From Veillonella parvula DSM 2008 (GTDB taxonomy: Bacteria > Bacillota > Negativicutes > Veillonellales > Veillonellaceae): a DNA stretch of 64,000 nt. The translations under genes were made by a program, and so were the position numbers. The stretch covers positions 234,001-298,000 of the forward strand of contig NC_013520.1 of assembly GCF_000024945.1 (NCBI RefSeq), read 5' to 3'. The notes beneath the pieces are model-generated. The model saw nothing but the letters and a program-made list of their open reading frames with translations. It ran no database searches and was not told the DNA's origin. This document shows, piece after piece, positions 34,829 through 43,083 of the stretch (the first letter of the stretch is position 1; every line of letters begins with the position of its first letter).

Positions 34829-35604
34829 TTGAAGTTCATAATCTAACCTTTGGTTATTCCTCTACAGAAGACGGACAAATCTTAAAGGGCGTTGACTTTG
34901 CTGCTAAAACAGGTAAATTGACTGCGCTCATTGGTACTAACGGTGCTGGTAAATCTACACTTTTAAAAACAATTATGGGTATCTTGAAAGGCAAGGGCGA
35001 GATTTCCGTTAATGGTAAACCTGTATCTCAATATTCTACAAAGGATTTTAGTAGTACAGTGAGCTATTTGTCTCAAGATAATGACTGTAAAGTCAATCTA
35101 TCTGTTTTTGAAGTCGTTATGCTAGGGCGCATGGGCTCCATGTCCTTCCGCGTAAGTGATGAGGATATTGCAGCCACACAAGAGGTATTGGAACGGTTGA
35201 ACTTACAGCGCTTTGCATCGCGTAGCATCATGGAGCTCAGCGGTGGTCAACGCCAACTTGTGTTCATGGCGCAAGCCCTTGTAAAAGAACCTAAAATCTT
35301 AATTCTTGATGAACCGACAAGTGCTTTAGATTTGCACAAGCAATTTGACTTGTTAACATTGCTAAAAAACCTGACTCAAGAAAATGATTTTACAACACTC
35401 GTAACATTGCATCATCTTGATCTGGCGGCTATGTTCGCAGATGAAATCATCGTGCTTAAAGAGGGTACAGTATATGCTCAAGGCGCGCCGAAAGACATCT
35501 TTACAGAAGCCATGATGGAAGATGTATACCGTGTTAAAACGAAAATTTATATGGATGACAATGGGCTACCTCATGTAATTCCATTAGAAGCTATTATTAA
35601 TTAA
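34825..35604 (+). CDS. BtuD/FepC-type ABC ATPase
   Basis: This 259-residue ATPase has Walker A GTNGAGKST, signature LSGGQRQ, Walker B ILILDEPTSALD and the switch histidine in 'TLHHLDLA'. It powers the upstream permease, to which it is coupled by an ATGA overlap. Length and sequence are typical of cobalamin and siderophore importers. It is the last gene of the riboswitch operon. Confidence 0.94.
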   Translation: MIEVHNLTFGYSSTEDGQILKGVDFAAKTGKLTALIGTNGAGKSTLLKTIMGILKGKGEISVNGKPVSQYSTKDFSSTVSYLSQDNDCKVNLSVFEVVMLGRMGSMSFRVSDEDIAATQEVLERLNLQRFASRSIMELSGGQRQLVFMAQALVKEPKILILDEPTSALDLHKQFDLLTLLKNLTQENDFTTLVTLHHLDLAAMFADEIIVLKEGTVYAQGAPKDIFTEAMMEDVYRVKTKIYMDDNGLPHVIPLEAIIN

Positions 35605-35717
35605 TAGGATTCTTTGTGATTGCGTTGAGCTTATTATAGTGTTGGAACTATTTATTATAGATAATCATTGACGTGAATCCAGTTATATTAATAGGCTGTA
35701 AAATAATTAGTTAATAA

Positions 35718-35770
35718 TAAAAGAAGCTGAAATCTTTGCAGAGCAGCATTGATTTCAGCTTCTTTTTGTT
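35718..35770. terminator. Bidirectional terminator between convergent ABC operons
   Basis: A 15-bp stem (35720-35734 with 35751-35765) has A-rich and T-rich flanks and serves both the plus-strand corrinoid operon and the minus-strand metal operon. Confidence 0.85.
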
Positions 35771-35792
35771 GGGAAAAGTATTGGTATTGTAT

Positions 35793-36893
35793 TTAAATAA
35801 TCTCTTTAACCTGTGCTATACCCTTATCAGTAAGCACGTAGTGTCCATTTGTCACATATAATAGACCTTGTTTCTTTAGCTGTGAAGCAGCTTGATGAGT
35901 ATAATCAGGCCTCCAGTTCAAATGCTCATGAATGGTACCGATGCCGTTTTCAACGTGAGCGATAGGCGTATCCATATGTGTATAAATATGGCATAGCATC
36001 ATCGTTTCCCGATAGTGGCGACGTAAGTGACGTTGACGACGGTATGTGGCGATATAGCCTGTCTTTGGTGTTGCGATAACAGCGATAATCAGTGCGATAC
36101 CGATGGTGGTTGCAATGGAACCCGCGATGGATACGTCCATGGTGAAAGATACTTCCGTACCGACGACAGCACAGATAATACCGATGATGATACTGCTAGT
36201 AAGCATGGCTTTCACAGAGTCCGTCCATAAATAAGCGATGACCGCAGGCCCAATCATGAGGCCGATGACGAGAATGGCACCTACCGCTTGGAATGAGGCT
36301 ACAACGGTGAGGGATACCATGGTCATGAGTACATAGTGGATGAGGGCTGGCATAAAGCCGAAGAGCCCCGCTAGTAGCGGATCAAAGGTAGATAATTGCA
36401 ATTCCTTGTAGAACAGCATGACTAAAATTAAATTGATGAGCGCCACGCCTAGGGAAATCCATAGCGATATAGGCCCCAAGTCGGTGCCGCTCACAATCCA
36501 TCGATCAAAGGGGGCAAAGGCTATTTCGCCGAGTAATGCGGTATCTACATCGAGATGAGCGTTACCGCTGTATAGGCTGACTAGAATGATGGCGATAGAG
36601 AATAGAAGCGGGAAGATGATGCCGATAGACGCATCTTCGTTGACAAGCCCCGTATTGTGTATCATTTCTGTAAGCCATACGGTGCCTACACCAACTAAGG
36701 TAGCCCCGACGAGTAGAAATGGAGAGTTTAAATCTTCCGTCATAAAGAAAGCGAGCACGATGCCGAGGAATACGGTGTGCGTAATGGCATCGGCCATCAT
36801 GGACATGCGACGCAATACGAGGAAGACCCCAGGGATGGCACATGCGATGGATACCGCAATGGCAATGAGCAATATCTCTGTATGAACTGTCAT
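35793..36893 (-). CDS. Zn/Mn ABC permease fused to C-terminal winged helix
   Basis: This is a 366-residue protein. Residues 1-270 are an ABC-3 family metal permease (ZnuB/TroD type) with about eight membrane helices. After it comes a basic linker ('YRRQRHLRRHYRE') and about 80 soluble residues reading as a winged helix: 'TIHEHLNWRPDYTHQAASQLKKQGLLYVTNGHYVLTDKG'. That resembles the N-terminal domain of DtxR/MntR repressors. A comparable fusion is known in Chlamydia (YtgCR), where the repressor part is cleaved off. AGGAGG selects the start at 36893, which overlaps the upstream permease gene by 4 bases. Permease call is firm; a regulatory role for the tail is inference. Confidence 0.85.
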   Translation of the reverse strand: MTVHTEILLIAIAVSIACAIPGVFLVLRRMSMMADAITHTVFLGIVLAFFMTEDLNSPFLLVGATLVGVGTVWLTEMIHNTGLVNEDASIGIIFPLLFSIAIILVSLYSGNAHLDVDTALLGEIAFAPFDRWIVSGTDLGPISLWISLGVALINLILVMLFYKELQLSTFDPLLAGLFGFMPALIHYVLMTMVSLTVVASFQAVGAILVIGLMIGPAVIAYLWTDSVKAMLTSSIIIGIICAVVGTEVSFTMDVSIAGSIATTIGIALIIAVIATPKTGYIATYRRQRHLRRHYRETMMLCHIYTHMDTPIAHVENGIGTIHEHLNWRPDYTHQAASQLKKQGLLYVTNGHYVLTDKGIAQVKEII

Positions 36894-37855
36894 GGGGCAC
36901 CTCCTATGCGAGGTTGTGCGTCCTCTGCTACGCAAATACTTTGCTGTGCCTTGGATTTGGGAGCCCTTGTGGTTTCTAATAATAATGCGTGCTTTGACTG
37001 TCTATTTTTACGGAACTGCCAGAGCATACCTCGGTTAGGAGCAAAGATGAGGCTCAATAATACGAGAATCGATAAAATGACAATGATAGCTGGGCCTGTC
37101 GGTAATTTTGGAACTGATGTACTCCAAATAGTACCGCCGATGGCGGATATCATGCCAAATAATCCTGCTAATATACACATGGTGCCCAGTTTATTCGTCC
37201 ACTGTCTTGCTCCAACGGCGGGTGCAATGAGGAGAGAGCTAATTAAGATAGCCCCTACCGATTGAATGCCGATAATGATGGTCATGATCAATAATGAACG
37301 ATATAAAATAAGGGTGAAAGTGACGGGAATTTGTAGTGTTTTGGCGTATTCCACATCGAAGGAGATAAGCTTTAACTCCTTCCAGAATAATGCGGTTAGC
37401 ACGATGATGATGAGCGCCGCTGCAGATGTGATGTACACGTCGCGCGCTAATATGGTGGCTGCCTGTCCAAATATAAATTTTGAAAGCCCCGCTTGACCAG
37501 CATTGTTTAAGCTTTGTACATAGGTGAGCAATACCATACCGAGCCCAAAGAAGGCAGAGAGTATGGTGGCTAAAGCTCCATCAAATTTGATTTTGCTGTT
37601 TTCTACGGTAATGGTAATGAGCCAAGCCGCAGTGATAGAGGATAGGGCAGCACCTGCGATGAGAACTTCGATGTCCTTGATGCCCGTCAGCAAGAAGGCA
37701 ATGACCACACCGGGTAGTGCCGCATGCGATAGGCCGTCACCGATGAGGCTTTCCTTGCGAAGTACCGCAAAGGTACCAGCGATACCGCTAGCGAGGCCTA
37801 ATAAAGCCGTACCGAGCAGTACCATCTGCGTCGTATAGGATTGGAGTATGGTCAT
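36890..37855 (-). CDS. Zn/Mn ABC transporter permease (ABC-3 family)
   Basis: This 321-residue integral membrane protein of the TroC/ZnuB family starts 'QMVLLGTALLGLASGIAGTFAVLRKESLIGDGLSHAALPGVV', the family hallmark. About eight helices follow, then a 40-residue soluble tail. It overlaps the ATPase gene upstream and the second permease downstream by 4 bases each. Two distinct permeases in one operon matches the tro/ytg layout rather than the single-permease znu layout. Confidence 0.92.
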   Translation of the reverse strand: MTILQSYTTQMVLLGTALLGLASGIAGTFAVLRKESLIGDGLSHAALPGVVIAFLLTGIKDIEVLIAGAALSSITAAWLITITVENSKIKFDGALATILSAFFGLGMVLLTYVQSLNNAGQAGLSKFIFGQAATILARDVYITSAAALIIIVLTALFWKELKLISFDVEYAKTLQIPVTFTLILYRSLLIMTIIIGIQSVGAILISSLLIAPAVGARQWTNKLGTMCILAGLFGMISAIGGTIWSTSVPKLPTGPAIIVILSILVLLSLIFAPNRGMLWQFRKNRQSKHALLLETTRAPKSKAQQSICVAEDAQPRIGGAP

Positions 37856-38583
37856 ACAATCCTCCCCTTGCCGTAGGTGCGCTCAATAGCTTCGTCCGTA
37901 AATGTATCTGCTACGGGGCCATAGGCGACAGTTTGTTTGTTTACCATCGTTACCCAATCGAAATATTGGGGCACCGTATTTAAATCGTGGTGGACGACGA
38001 TAACCGTTTTGCCTCGAGCTTTCATTTCTTGTAAAAGCGAAATAATAGCATGCTCTGTAGTTTTATCGACGCCCTTGAATGGTTCGTCCATGAGGTAAAT
38101 ATCTGCCTCTTGGACGAGGGCTCTTGCGAGGAAGACGCGTTGTTGTTGTCCCCCTGAAAGCTGGCGAATTTGTCTGTCCACATAGTCGCTCATACCCATT
38201 TTTTCAATCATGGAGAGGGCGAGTTCCTTATCCTTTTTGCTAGGACGCTTAAACCAACCTAGATGACCATAACGGCCCATGAGTACTACATCTAGTACTG
38301 TGGTAGGGAAGTCCCAGTCTACGCTGCCACTTTGAGGGACGTAGGCGATTTTTTTGTAATCGTTTTTGTCCATCGCTAAGTGGTGATCGATATAAAATTT
38401 TACACTTCCTGAGATAACTGTTAGTAGACCGAGCATGGCCTTTAATAATGTGGACTTACCGGCCCCATTAGGGCCGACAATGGCCGCTAAGGAACCGATG
38501 GGTACCTTCATATCTACGTCCCATAATACGGGTTTTGTCGTATATGCTACGGTCATATCTTCAACTTCAACGGCCCATTCCAT
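37852..38583 (-). CDS. Zn/Mn ABC transporter ATPase
   Basis: This 243-residue ATPase has Walker A GPNGAGKST, signature LSGGQQQR and Walker B IYLMDEPFKGVD, with 'VHHDLNTV' as the switch. Sequence is of the TroB/ZnuC/MntB group. AAGGAGG precedes the start. It follows the binding-protein gene after a 145-base gap with two hairpins. Confidence 0.93.
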   Translation of the reverse strand: MEWAVEVEDMTVAYTTKPVLWDVDMKVPIGSLAAIVGPNGAGKSTLLKAMLGLLTVISGSVKFYIDHHLAMDKNDYKKIAYVPQSGSVDWDFPTTVLDVVLMGRYGHLGWFKRPSKKDKELALSMIEKMGMSDYVDRQIRQLSGGQQQRVFLARALVQEADIYLMDEPFKGVDKTTEHAIISLLQEMKARGKTVIVVHHDLNTVPQYFDWVTMVNKQTVAYGPVADTFTDEAIERTYGKGRIV

Positions 38584-38605
38584 GGAAACCTCCTTGTATT
38601 AATGA

Positions 38606-38699
38606 GTGCCACTAGCTAATATCGCTAGTAGCACATGTACTTACAATAACAAAGTAAATTTGAGTCTATTTAAGTTAGTATACGTAAATTTACTTTGTT
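38606..38699 (-). promoter_or_regulatory. Two intercistronic hairpins after the binding-protein gene
   Basis: The first is a perfect 14-bp inverted repeat (38648-38661 with 38686-38699). The second is a shorter stem (38606-38616 with 38624-38634). Neither has a T-run on the minus strand. They look like mRNA-stabilising or partial attenuation structures that would give more binding protein than transporter. A metalloregulator site inside them cannot be excluded. Confidence 0.5.
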
Positions 38700-38728
38700 G
38701 TATTTAATTAAGAAAATCTAGCAATTGA

Positions 38729-39670
38729 TTATTTAAGTGCTTTGGTAATTGTATCAATATTGGCTTTTACCATGCCGATATATGTACCGCCTTCAGTGCC
38801 TTCGGAGCCGAGAGAGTCGGAATATAATTCGCCACCGATGGCAACATTCCAGCCTTTAGCCTTAGCTGCTTCTTGAACGGCTTCAATTGTTTTATGTGGT
38901 ACAGAAGACTCTACGAAAATCGCTTTAATTTTGTGGTCTACGATATATTGAACCAGTTCATTCACATCTTGTGTGCCTGCTTCTGTAGCAGTACTTACAC
39001 CTTGCAAACCTTTTACTTCAAAGCCGTACGCGCGAGCGAAGTATTGGAATGCATCATGAGCTGTTACAAGTACGCGAGATTCTTTCGGAATAGATTCTGC
39101 TTGAGCTTTAACGTACGCATCAGTTTCATCTAACTTAGTAAGATATGCGTCATAGCGTTTTTTGTAATCTTCTTTATGAGCCGGATCGGCTTTCGCAAGA
39201 CCTTCGTATACTGCTTTTGCTGCCAGTTTCCAGTTAGCAACGTCAAACCAAATATGAGGGTCTTTTGTTTTTACACCATCTTCTTCGTCAAAGTCGAGCA
39301 ATGTAGCTGGATCAATGGCATCAGATACGCGGATGGTTGCTTTATTTTGCTTTGTTAGATTATCAAAAATGGAACCCATTTTACCTTCCAAGTGAATGCC
39401 GTTGTATACAACAACATCCGCCTTAGACATAGCGGTTACATCGCCTGCGCTAGCTTGATATAGATGAGGGTCTACACCAGGTCCCATGAGACCTTGTACG
39501 GTTACATGATCACCGCCGATTTCTTTTACTAAATCCGTTAACATCGTTGTAGTAGCTACGACATTAAGTTTTTTCTGACTATCTTGGGCTGTGTCTTTTC
39601 CGCAGCCTGCAAGGGCAAATACTATAAGTGCTAATGATACGACAACTAATAAAATTCGATTAAATTTCAT
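38729..39670 (-). CDS. Zn/Mn-binding lipoprotein, TroA/ZnuA family
   Basis: This 313-residue lipoprotein has lipobox ALAGC and a cluster-A1 metal-binding fold. Predicted ligands are H69 (VDPHLYQ), H139 (DPHIWFD), H205 (TAHDAFQYF) and D285 (ELYSDSLG). Three His plus Asp matches TroA/ZnuA; manganese-specific relatives have Glu at the third position. The His-rich loop of many ZnuA proteins is absent and is an acidic loop ('DFDEEDG') here. It delivers metal to the two permeases encoded downstream. Zinc is favoured, but TroA-like dual Zn/Mn use is possible. AAAGGAGG precedes the start. Confidence 0.92.
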   Translation of the reverse strand: MKFNRILLVVVSLALIVFALAGCGKDTAQDSQKKLNVVATTTMLTDLVKEIGGDHVTVQGLMGPGVDPHLYQASAGDVTAMSKADVVVYNGIHLEGKMGSIFDNLTKQNKATIRVSDAIDPATLLDFDEEDGVKTKDPHIWFDVANWKLAAKAVYEGLAKADPAHKEDYKKRYDAYLTKLDETDAYVKAQAESIPKESRVLVTAHDAFQYFARAYGFEVKGLQGVSTATEAGTQDVNELVQYIVDHKIKAIFVESSVPHKTIEAVQEAAKAKGWNVAIGGELYSDSLGSEGTEGGTYIGMVKANIDTITKALK

Positions 39671-39792
39671 AATAAGCCTCCTTTTTTATAGATACTAAAT
39701 TTAAAAACATTAATGACTTTGTTTGAGGGAAATATTTTGTTCTAATAGTGAAATAATTTGAAGAAGGAAAATATCTCTCTGAATTTAAACGG

Positions 39793-39820
39793 AAAAATAG
39801 CCGCTACTAACGTAGCGGCT
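39793..39820 (-). terminator. Terminator of the 31-aa peptide gene
   Basis: AGCCGCTAC (39799-39807) pairs with GTAGCGGCT (39812-39820). On the minus strand five T follow. Confidence 0.8.
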
Positions 39821-39859
39821 AGTGGCAGTTATACGGTCTTCTGCTAAGGTCAAAATAAT

Positions 39860-39955
39860 CTAGGGAATAAGTGCTTGTAGATGGCTAGGCCCAACGAGGG
39901 CAACGATACCAAGTACCATCATGACCTTCATTTGAATACGCTTTCTACGTCTCAT
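39860..39955 (-). CDS. 31-aa basic/hydrophobic small peptide
   Basis: This is a complete small transcription unit: a perfect ribosome site (AAAGGAGG, spacing 6), ATG, 31 codons, stop, and a terminator 40 bases on. The peptide has a highly basic N-terminus (MRRRKR), then a hydrophobic stretch (VMMVLGIVALVG) long enough for a short membrane helix, and a polar end. An inverted repeat lies at 39984-40000, just upstream. It points the same way as the Zn/Mn operon and lies 190 bases upstream of it. I recognise no family. It could be a small membrane regulator of metal transport or a toxin-like peptide. Confidence 0.6.
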   Translation of the reverse strand: MRRRKRIQMKVMMVLGIVALVGPSHLQALIP

Positions 39956-39983
39956 GATGAACCTCCTTTGTGTAGTTTTTTGT

Positions 39984-40000
39984 CATATCAACTAGATATG
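39984..40000. promoter_or_regulatory. Inverted repeat CATATC-N5-GATATG
   Basis: A perfect 6-bp inverted repeat lies 29 bases upstream of the 31-aa peptide start, in the promoter or operator position. Confidence 0.4.
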
Positions 40001-40134
40001 TGAGTTCGAACAGTTATCTTGAATTCAATATATCATAAATGAGAAAATTTATCAATAAGAATTTATTCTTTTAATATTCATCTTTATTTAGTATGATATT
40101 ATGCATAGATAAAAGGTTAATAAGGAGGCTTCTT

Positions 40135-40512
40135 ATGAATAAATTATTCCGATACGCTGCTGCAGCAGTACTTGTTGCATCTTTTGGCATGTTAAGTGAT
40201 TATACAGCTGATGCGGCGAAGTTTTTAGAATCTCCAAGGGAGGTTACTATTGTAAAACCAGAGTTGCCTGAGATCCCTCAAACTGCTACGGTAGCGCCTG
40301 ATATGCGCGTACGCTTCTTGATTGATAAAAAAGGTAATGTTAAAAATGTTTTCGTAGAGCGCTCTTCTGGATATGCTCCTGTTGATGAAGCAGTAAAAAA
40401 AGCAATTTTGCAGTGGAAGTTTACCCCTGCTATTGGCACAGATCAAAAGGCACACGAATCCATTATTGGGATGACAATTACTCTGCCTAAGCAAGCTGTG
40501 AAAGCTAAATAA
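40135..40512 (+). CDS. Exported mini TonB-C-terminal-domain protein
   Basis: This 125-residue protein has a signal peptide (about 1-27, with a DAA cleavage region). A short Pro-rich stretch precedes a TonB C-terminal domain ('MRVRFLIDKKGNVKNVFVERSSGYAPVDEAVKKAILQWKFTPA'). It lacks the membrane anchor and long Pro spacer of true TonB, so it cannot transmit energy in the usual way. Such short proteins occur in diderm Firmicutes with unknown role, perhaps binding TonB-dependent receptors or cell wall. AAGGAGG fixes the start. A paralogue follows 10 bases later. Confidence 0.8.
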   Translation: MNKLFRYAAAAVLVASFGMLSDYTADAAKFLESPREVTIVKPELPEIPQTATVAPDMRVRFLIDKKGNVKNVFVERSSGYAPVDEAVKKAILQWKFTPAIGTDQKAHESIIGMTITLPKQAVKAK

Positions 40513-40522
40513 GGAGAAAACG

Positions 40523-40870
40523 ATGAATAAAGTGTTGCGTTGTATTATCTTAAGCTCATTGTTTGTAATGAGTATGGTAGCTTCTGTGTTGGCAGCTCCA
40601 TATGATCCACCAGTAGCTATAGCTACACCACCTATTGACCGAGCATTGCTCTCTGCCTATGGTGAAGCTGCTCATGGTGCAGATATACGTTTTACCATCA
40701 AGGAAGATGGTTCTGTAGGGGACGTTGAAGTTGTCTCATCTAGTGGCTCTAGTGCGCTTGATGCCGCCATTGTTGATACTATTTCTAAATGGAGATTTAG
40801 CCCTGCTACAGATTCCAATGGTAGACCTGTAGCATCTTCTAAAACTGAATATATTGATTTTAAAAACTAA
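40523..40870 (+). CDS. Exported mini TonB-C-terminal-domain protein
   Basis: This 115-residue protein has a signal peptide ending near 'SVLAA' (about residue 25). A TonB C-terminal-like domain follows: 'ADIRFTIKEDGSVGDVEVVSSSGSSALDAAIVDTISKWRFSPA'. It is a divergent paralogue of the gene directly upstream with which it forms a two-gene operon. No anchor or spacer is present. Role unknown, as for its partner. Confidence 0.8.
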   Translation: MNKVLRCIILSSLFVMSMVASVLAAPYDPPVAIATPPIDRALLSAYGEAAHGADIRFTIKEDGSVGDVEVVSSSGSSALDAAIVDTISKWRFSPATDSNGRPVASSKTEYIDFKN

Positions 40871-40887
40871 TCAAGGCATTCATACAG

Positions 40888-40935
40888 AACTGCACTCCAA
40901 AAATTGGACACAATTTTTGAAGTGCAGTTTTTGTA
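40888..40935 (+). terminator. Terminator with nested palindrome repeat
   Basis: An outer stem AACTGCACT/AGTGCAGTT (40888-40896, 40921-40929) encloses an inner palindrome CAAAAATTG-GACA-CAATTTTTG. A T-run follows. It is the same element as at 9667-9708, inverted. Confidence 0.85.
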
Positions 40936-41098
40936 TGCCAAAATATTCTAAAAAATAAATTAAGGTTATTCTTTTTCATAATATTGGATGTGTAAATTTT
41001 AAAAATAAATCAAAATTGTATCTATAGCAACTGAAAATTACTTTCAAAATGATATAATAAAAATATAATTATAGATTAGCCCGTGGAGGTATAAGCAT

Positions 41099-42715
41099 AT
41101 GAATCCATTAAAACAAAAACTAGATATTAACAATGAACGTTACAGAATTATTGTGTCCATTAAAGAAGATTATTTAGATGGTAAATTGTCCTTAGAAGAG
41201 GGCAACCGCATTTTAAAAGAGAAACTAGGTACTTGTACACCTGATGAGTTTGCCTATGCAGAGCAAAGCTTGAAAGGTGTTTACAAGGACGAAGAAATCC
41301 TAGAGAAAATGGATGATCTCTTAGATCTATTTGACGGCGTTTTAGTACGTGCCGAAAATGAATACCCTGAAAACCATCCGTTGTGGGCGTACTTGGAAGA
41401 AATTAACGCTGTTGAAAAGGTAGCCCTTGAAGCAGACGAATTGTTAAAACAAGAGAAGTTTATCAAAAATCCGTGGCTCGGCGTTTTTGATTCCTTAGCA
41501 GAGTGGAGAACTCATCTATCTCGTAAGCAAAATCAACTCTATCCGATGCTTGAGGACCACGGCTTTGACCGTCCAACGCGCATTATGTGGACCTTTGATG
41601 ATGCTGTGCGCGATGCTATTTCTGCATCCTATGCATTGCTTCGAGAAGATAAGTATGAAGAATTCCTAGCGTTTGTGCCAGAAACTTTGGCGAAATTACG
41701 GGATTTGAATTCTAAAGAACTAGAAGTCTTATTGCCAACGTCTTATAAATTGTTGAGTGACGAAGAGTTTGTTCGAATGAGTAAAAATGACCATGAAATT
41801 GGTTATGCTATCATCAATGCGCCAGGTTTATATGTAGTGCCAGGTATTAATGATTCTGCGGCGCAATTGAATGGTAGTAATTCAGCTCAAGGTGGTGCTG
41901 TGTCTAACGAATTCTTAAATGATTTAGCCGGCTTGCTATCTAAATATGTAGGCCCTGTTGGTGGGGCGCTCGCTGATAAGGATGCAGTCCTCGATGTGGC
42001 AACGGGTAAATTGACATTAGAGCAAATTAATTTGTTGTTCCGTCATTTACCGGTAGATTTATCCTATGTAGATGAAAATGAACTAGTTAAGTTCTACAGC
42101 GATACGGCACATCGTATTTTCCCTCGCAGTGCGAACGTTATCGGCCGTGAGGTGAAGAATTGTCACCCCGCAAAATCTGTTCATATAGTAGAAGAAATTG
42201 TAGAGAAGTTCCGTTCTGGCGAACAAAGCCAAGCGGAATTCTGGATTAATAAACCAGGCTTGTTCATCTATGTTATCTACACCGCAGTACGCGATGAAAA
42301 TGGTAAATTCCGCGGCGTATTGGAAATGATGCAAGACTGTACTCATATCCGTGAACTTGAGGGTTCCCGTACATTGTTGACTTGGGATAAAACTGATTTT
42401 GTAGGCGATGGTGGTAAAGAAAAATCCTTGGCTCAAGAGGCAGCAGAAGAGGTAGAAGAAGAACCATTAACAACTGATGCAAATGGTCGATTCCATATCG
42501 ATGCAAAAACAACATTGTCTAATCTAATTAAACATTGTCCGGATATTGTAGATCATTTGATTTCTTTAAATCCTAAATTCGAGAAATTAAAAACACCTAT
42601 GGTAAAAGTAATGGCCAAGGTGGCAACAATTAAGATGATGGCCGAGCGCGGCGATTTTGAGGTAGATGATCTAATTAGTAAAATCGATGCATTTATCAAT
42701 AAAGATAAGAAATAA
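41099..42715 (+). CDS. DUF438/PAS/DUF1858 sensor-like protein
   Basis: This is a 538-residue cytoplasmic protein. Residues 1-90 match DUF438. Residues 90-230 resemble a hemerythrin-like helical domain ('THLSRKQNQLYPMLEDHGFDRPTRIMWTFDDAVRD'). A PAS domain follows at about 305-450, and a C-terminal DUF1858-like helical domain ('FHIDAKTTLSNLIKHCPDIVDHL') at about 460-530. Relatives normally have HxxxKExxLFP and HDEIR metal-ligand positions; here KE is KQ and HD is FD, so the di-iron site looks degraded. Such proteins are thought to sense redox or gases. GGAGG precedes the ATG. Confidence 0.8.
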   Translation: MNPLKQKLDINNERYRIIVSIKEDYLDGKLSLEEGNRILKEKLGTCTPDEFAYAEQSLKGVYKDEEILEKMDDLLDLFDGVLVRAENEYPENHPLWAYLEEINAVEKVALEADELLKQEKFIKNPWLGVFDSLAEWRTHLSRKQNQLYPMLEDHGFDRPTRIMWTFDDAVRDAISASYALLREDKYEEFLAFVPETLAKLRDLNSKELEVLLPTSYKLLSDEEFVRMSKNDHEIGYAIINAPGLYVVPGINDSAAQLNGSNSAQGGAVSNEFLNDLAGLLSKYVGPVGGALADKDAVLDVATGKLTLEQINLLFRHLPVDLSYVDENELVKFYSDTAHRIFPRSANVIGREVKNCHPAKSVHIVEEIVEKFRSGEQSQAEFWINKPGLFIYVIYTAVRDENGKFRGVLEMMQDCTHIRELEGSRTLLTWDKTDFVGDGGKEKSLAQEAAEEVEEEPLTTDANGRFHIDAKTTLSNLIKHCPDIVDHLISLNPKFEKLKTPMVKVMAKVATIKMMAERGDFEVDDLISKIDAFINKDKK

Positions 42716-42731
42716 TTGCATTTTTTAAACG

Positions 42732-42769
42732 TGAAAGAGGCAAGTGCTTAGGACCTTGCCTCTTTTTCG
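42732..42769 (+). terminator. Terminator of the DUF438 gene
   Basis: AAAGAGGCAAG (42734-42744) pairs with CTTGCCTCTTT (42755-42765), followed by T. Confidence 0.85.
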
Positions 42770-42781
42770 TTTTGCTATTTG

Positions 42782-42830
42782 ACTAGTTGATTTGTAAATA
42801 TAACTAGTTACTTTGTAACTACGTCTAGTT
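42782..42830. repeat. 21-bp-period direct repeats upstream of pckA
   Basis: (A/T)CTAGTT occurs at 42782, 42803 and 42824, and TTTGTAA at 42791 and 42812, all exactly 21 bases apart. This fits an operator array bound on one DNA face. It lies about 250 bases before the pckA start. The rest of 42770-43083 shows no gene. Confidence 0.55.
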
Positions 42831-43083
42831 TTTAAGGTGTTCCATTGCATACTAATAGTTTTATGCCGCTAGGTATTAATTTATTACATTACAAATGTGT
42901 TGCACTAATTCAAAATAAACATACATTAATTTCCTATAAATCATCTGTTTTATGTATACAAATTTGATTGAACAGGGTAAAATAGAAAATAATGAAAGTA
43001 TTTGCCTTAGCAGTGTTTTCATGTACAACATTACTTTTACAAGAGAAGTTACTAATATATTTAAAGGTGAGGATCTAGATACT

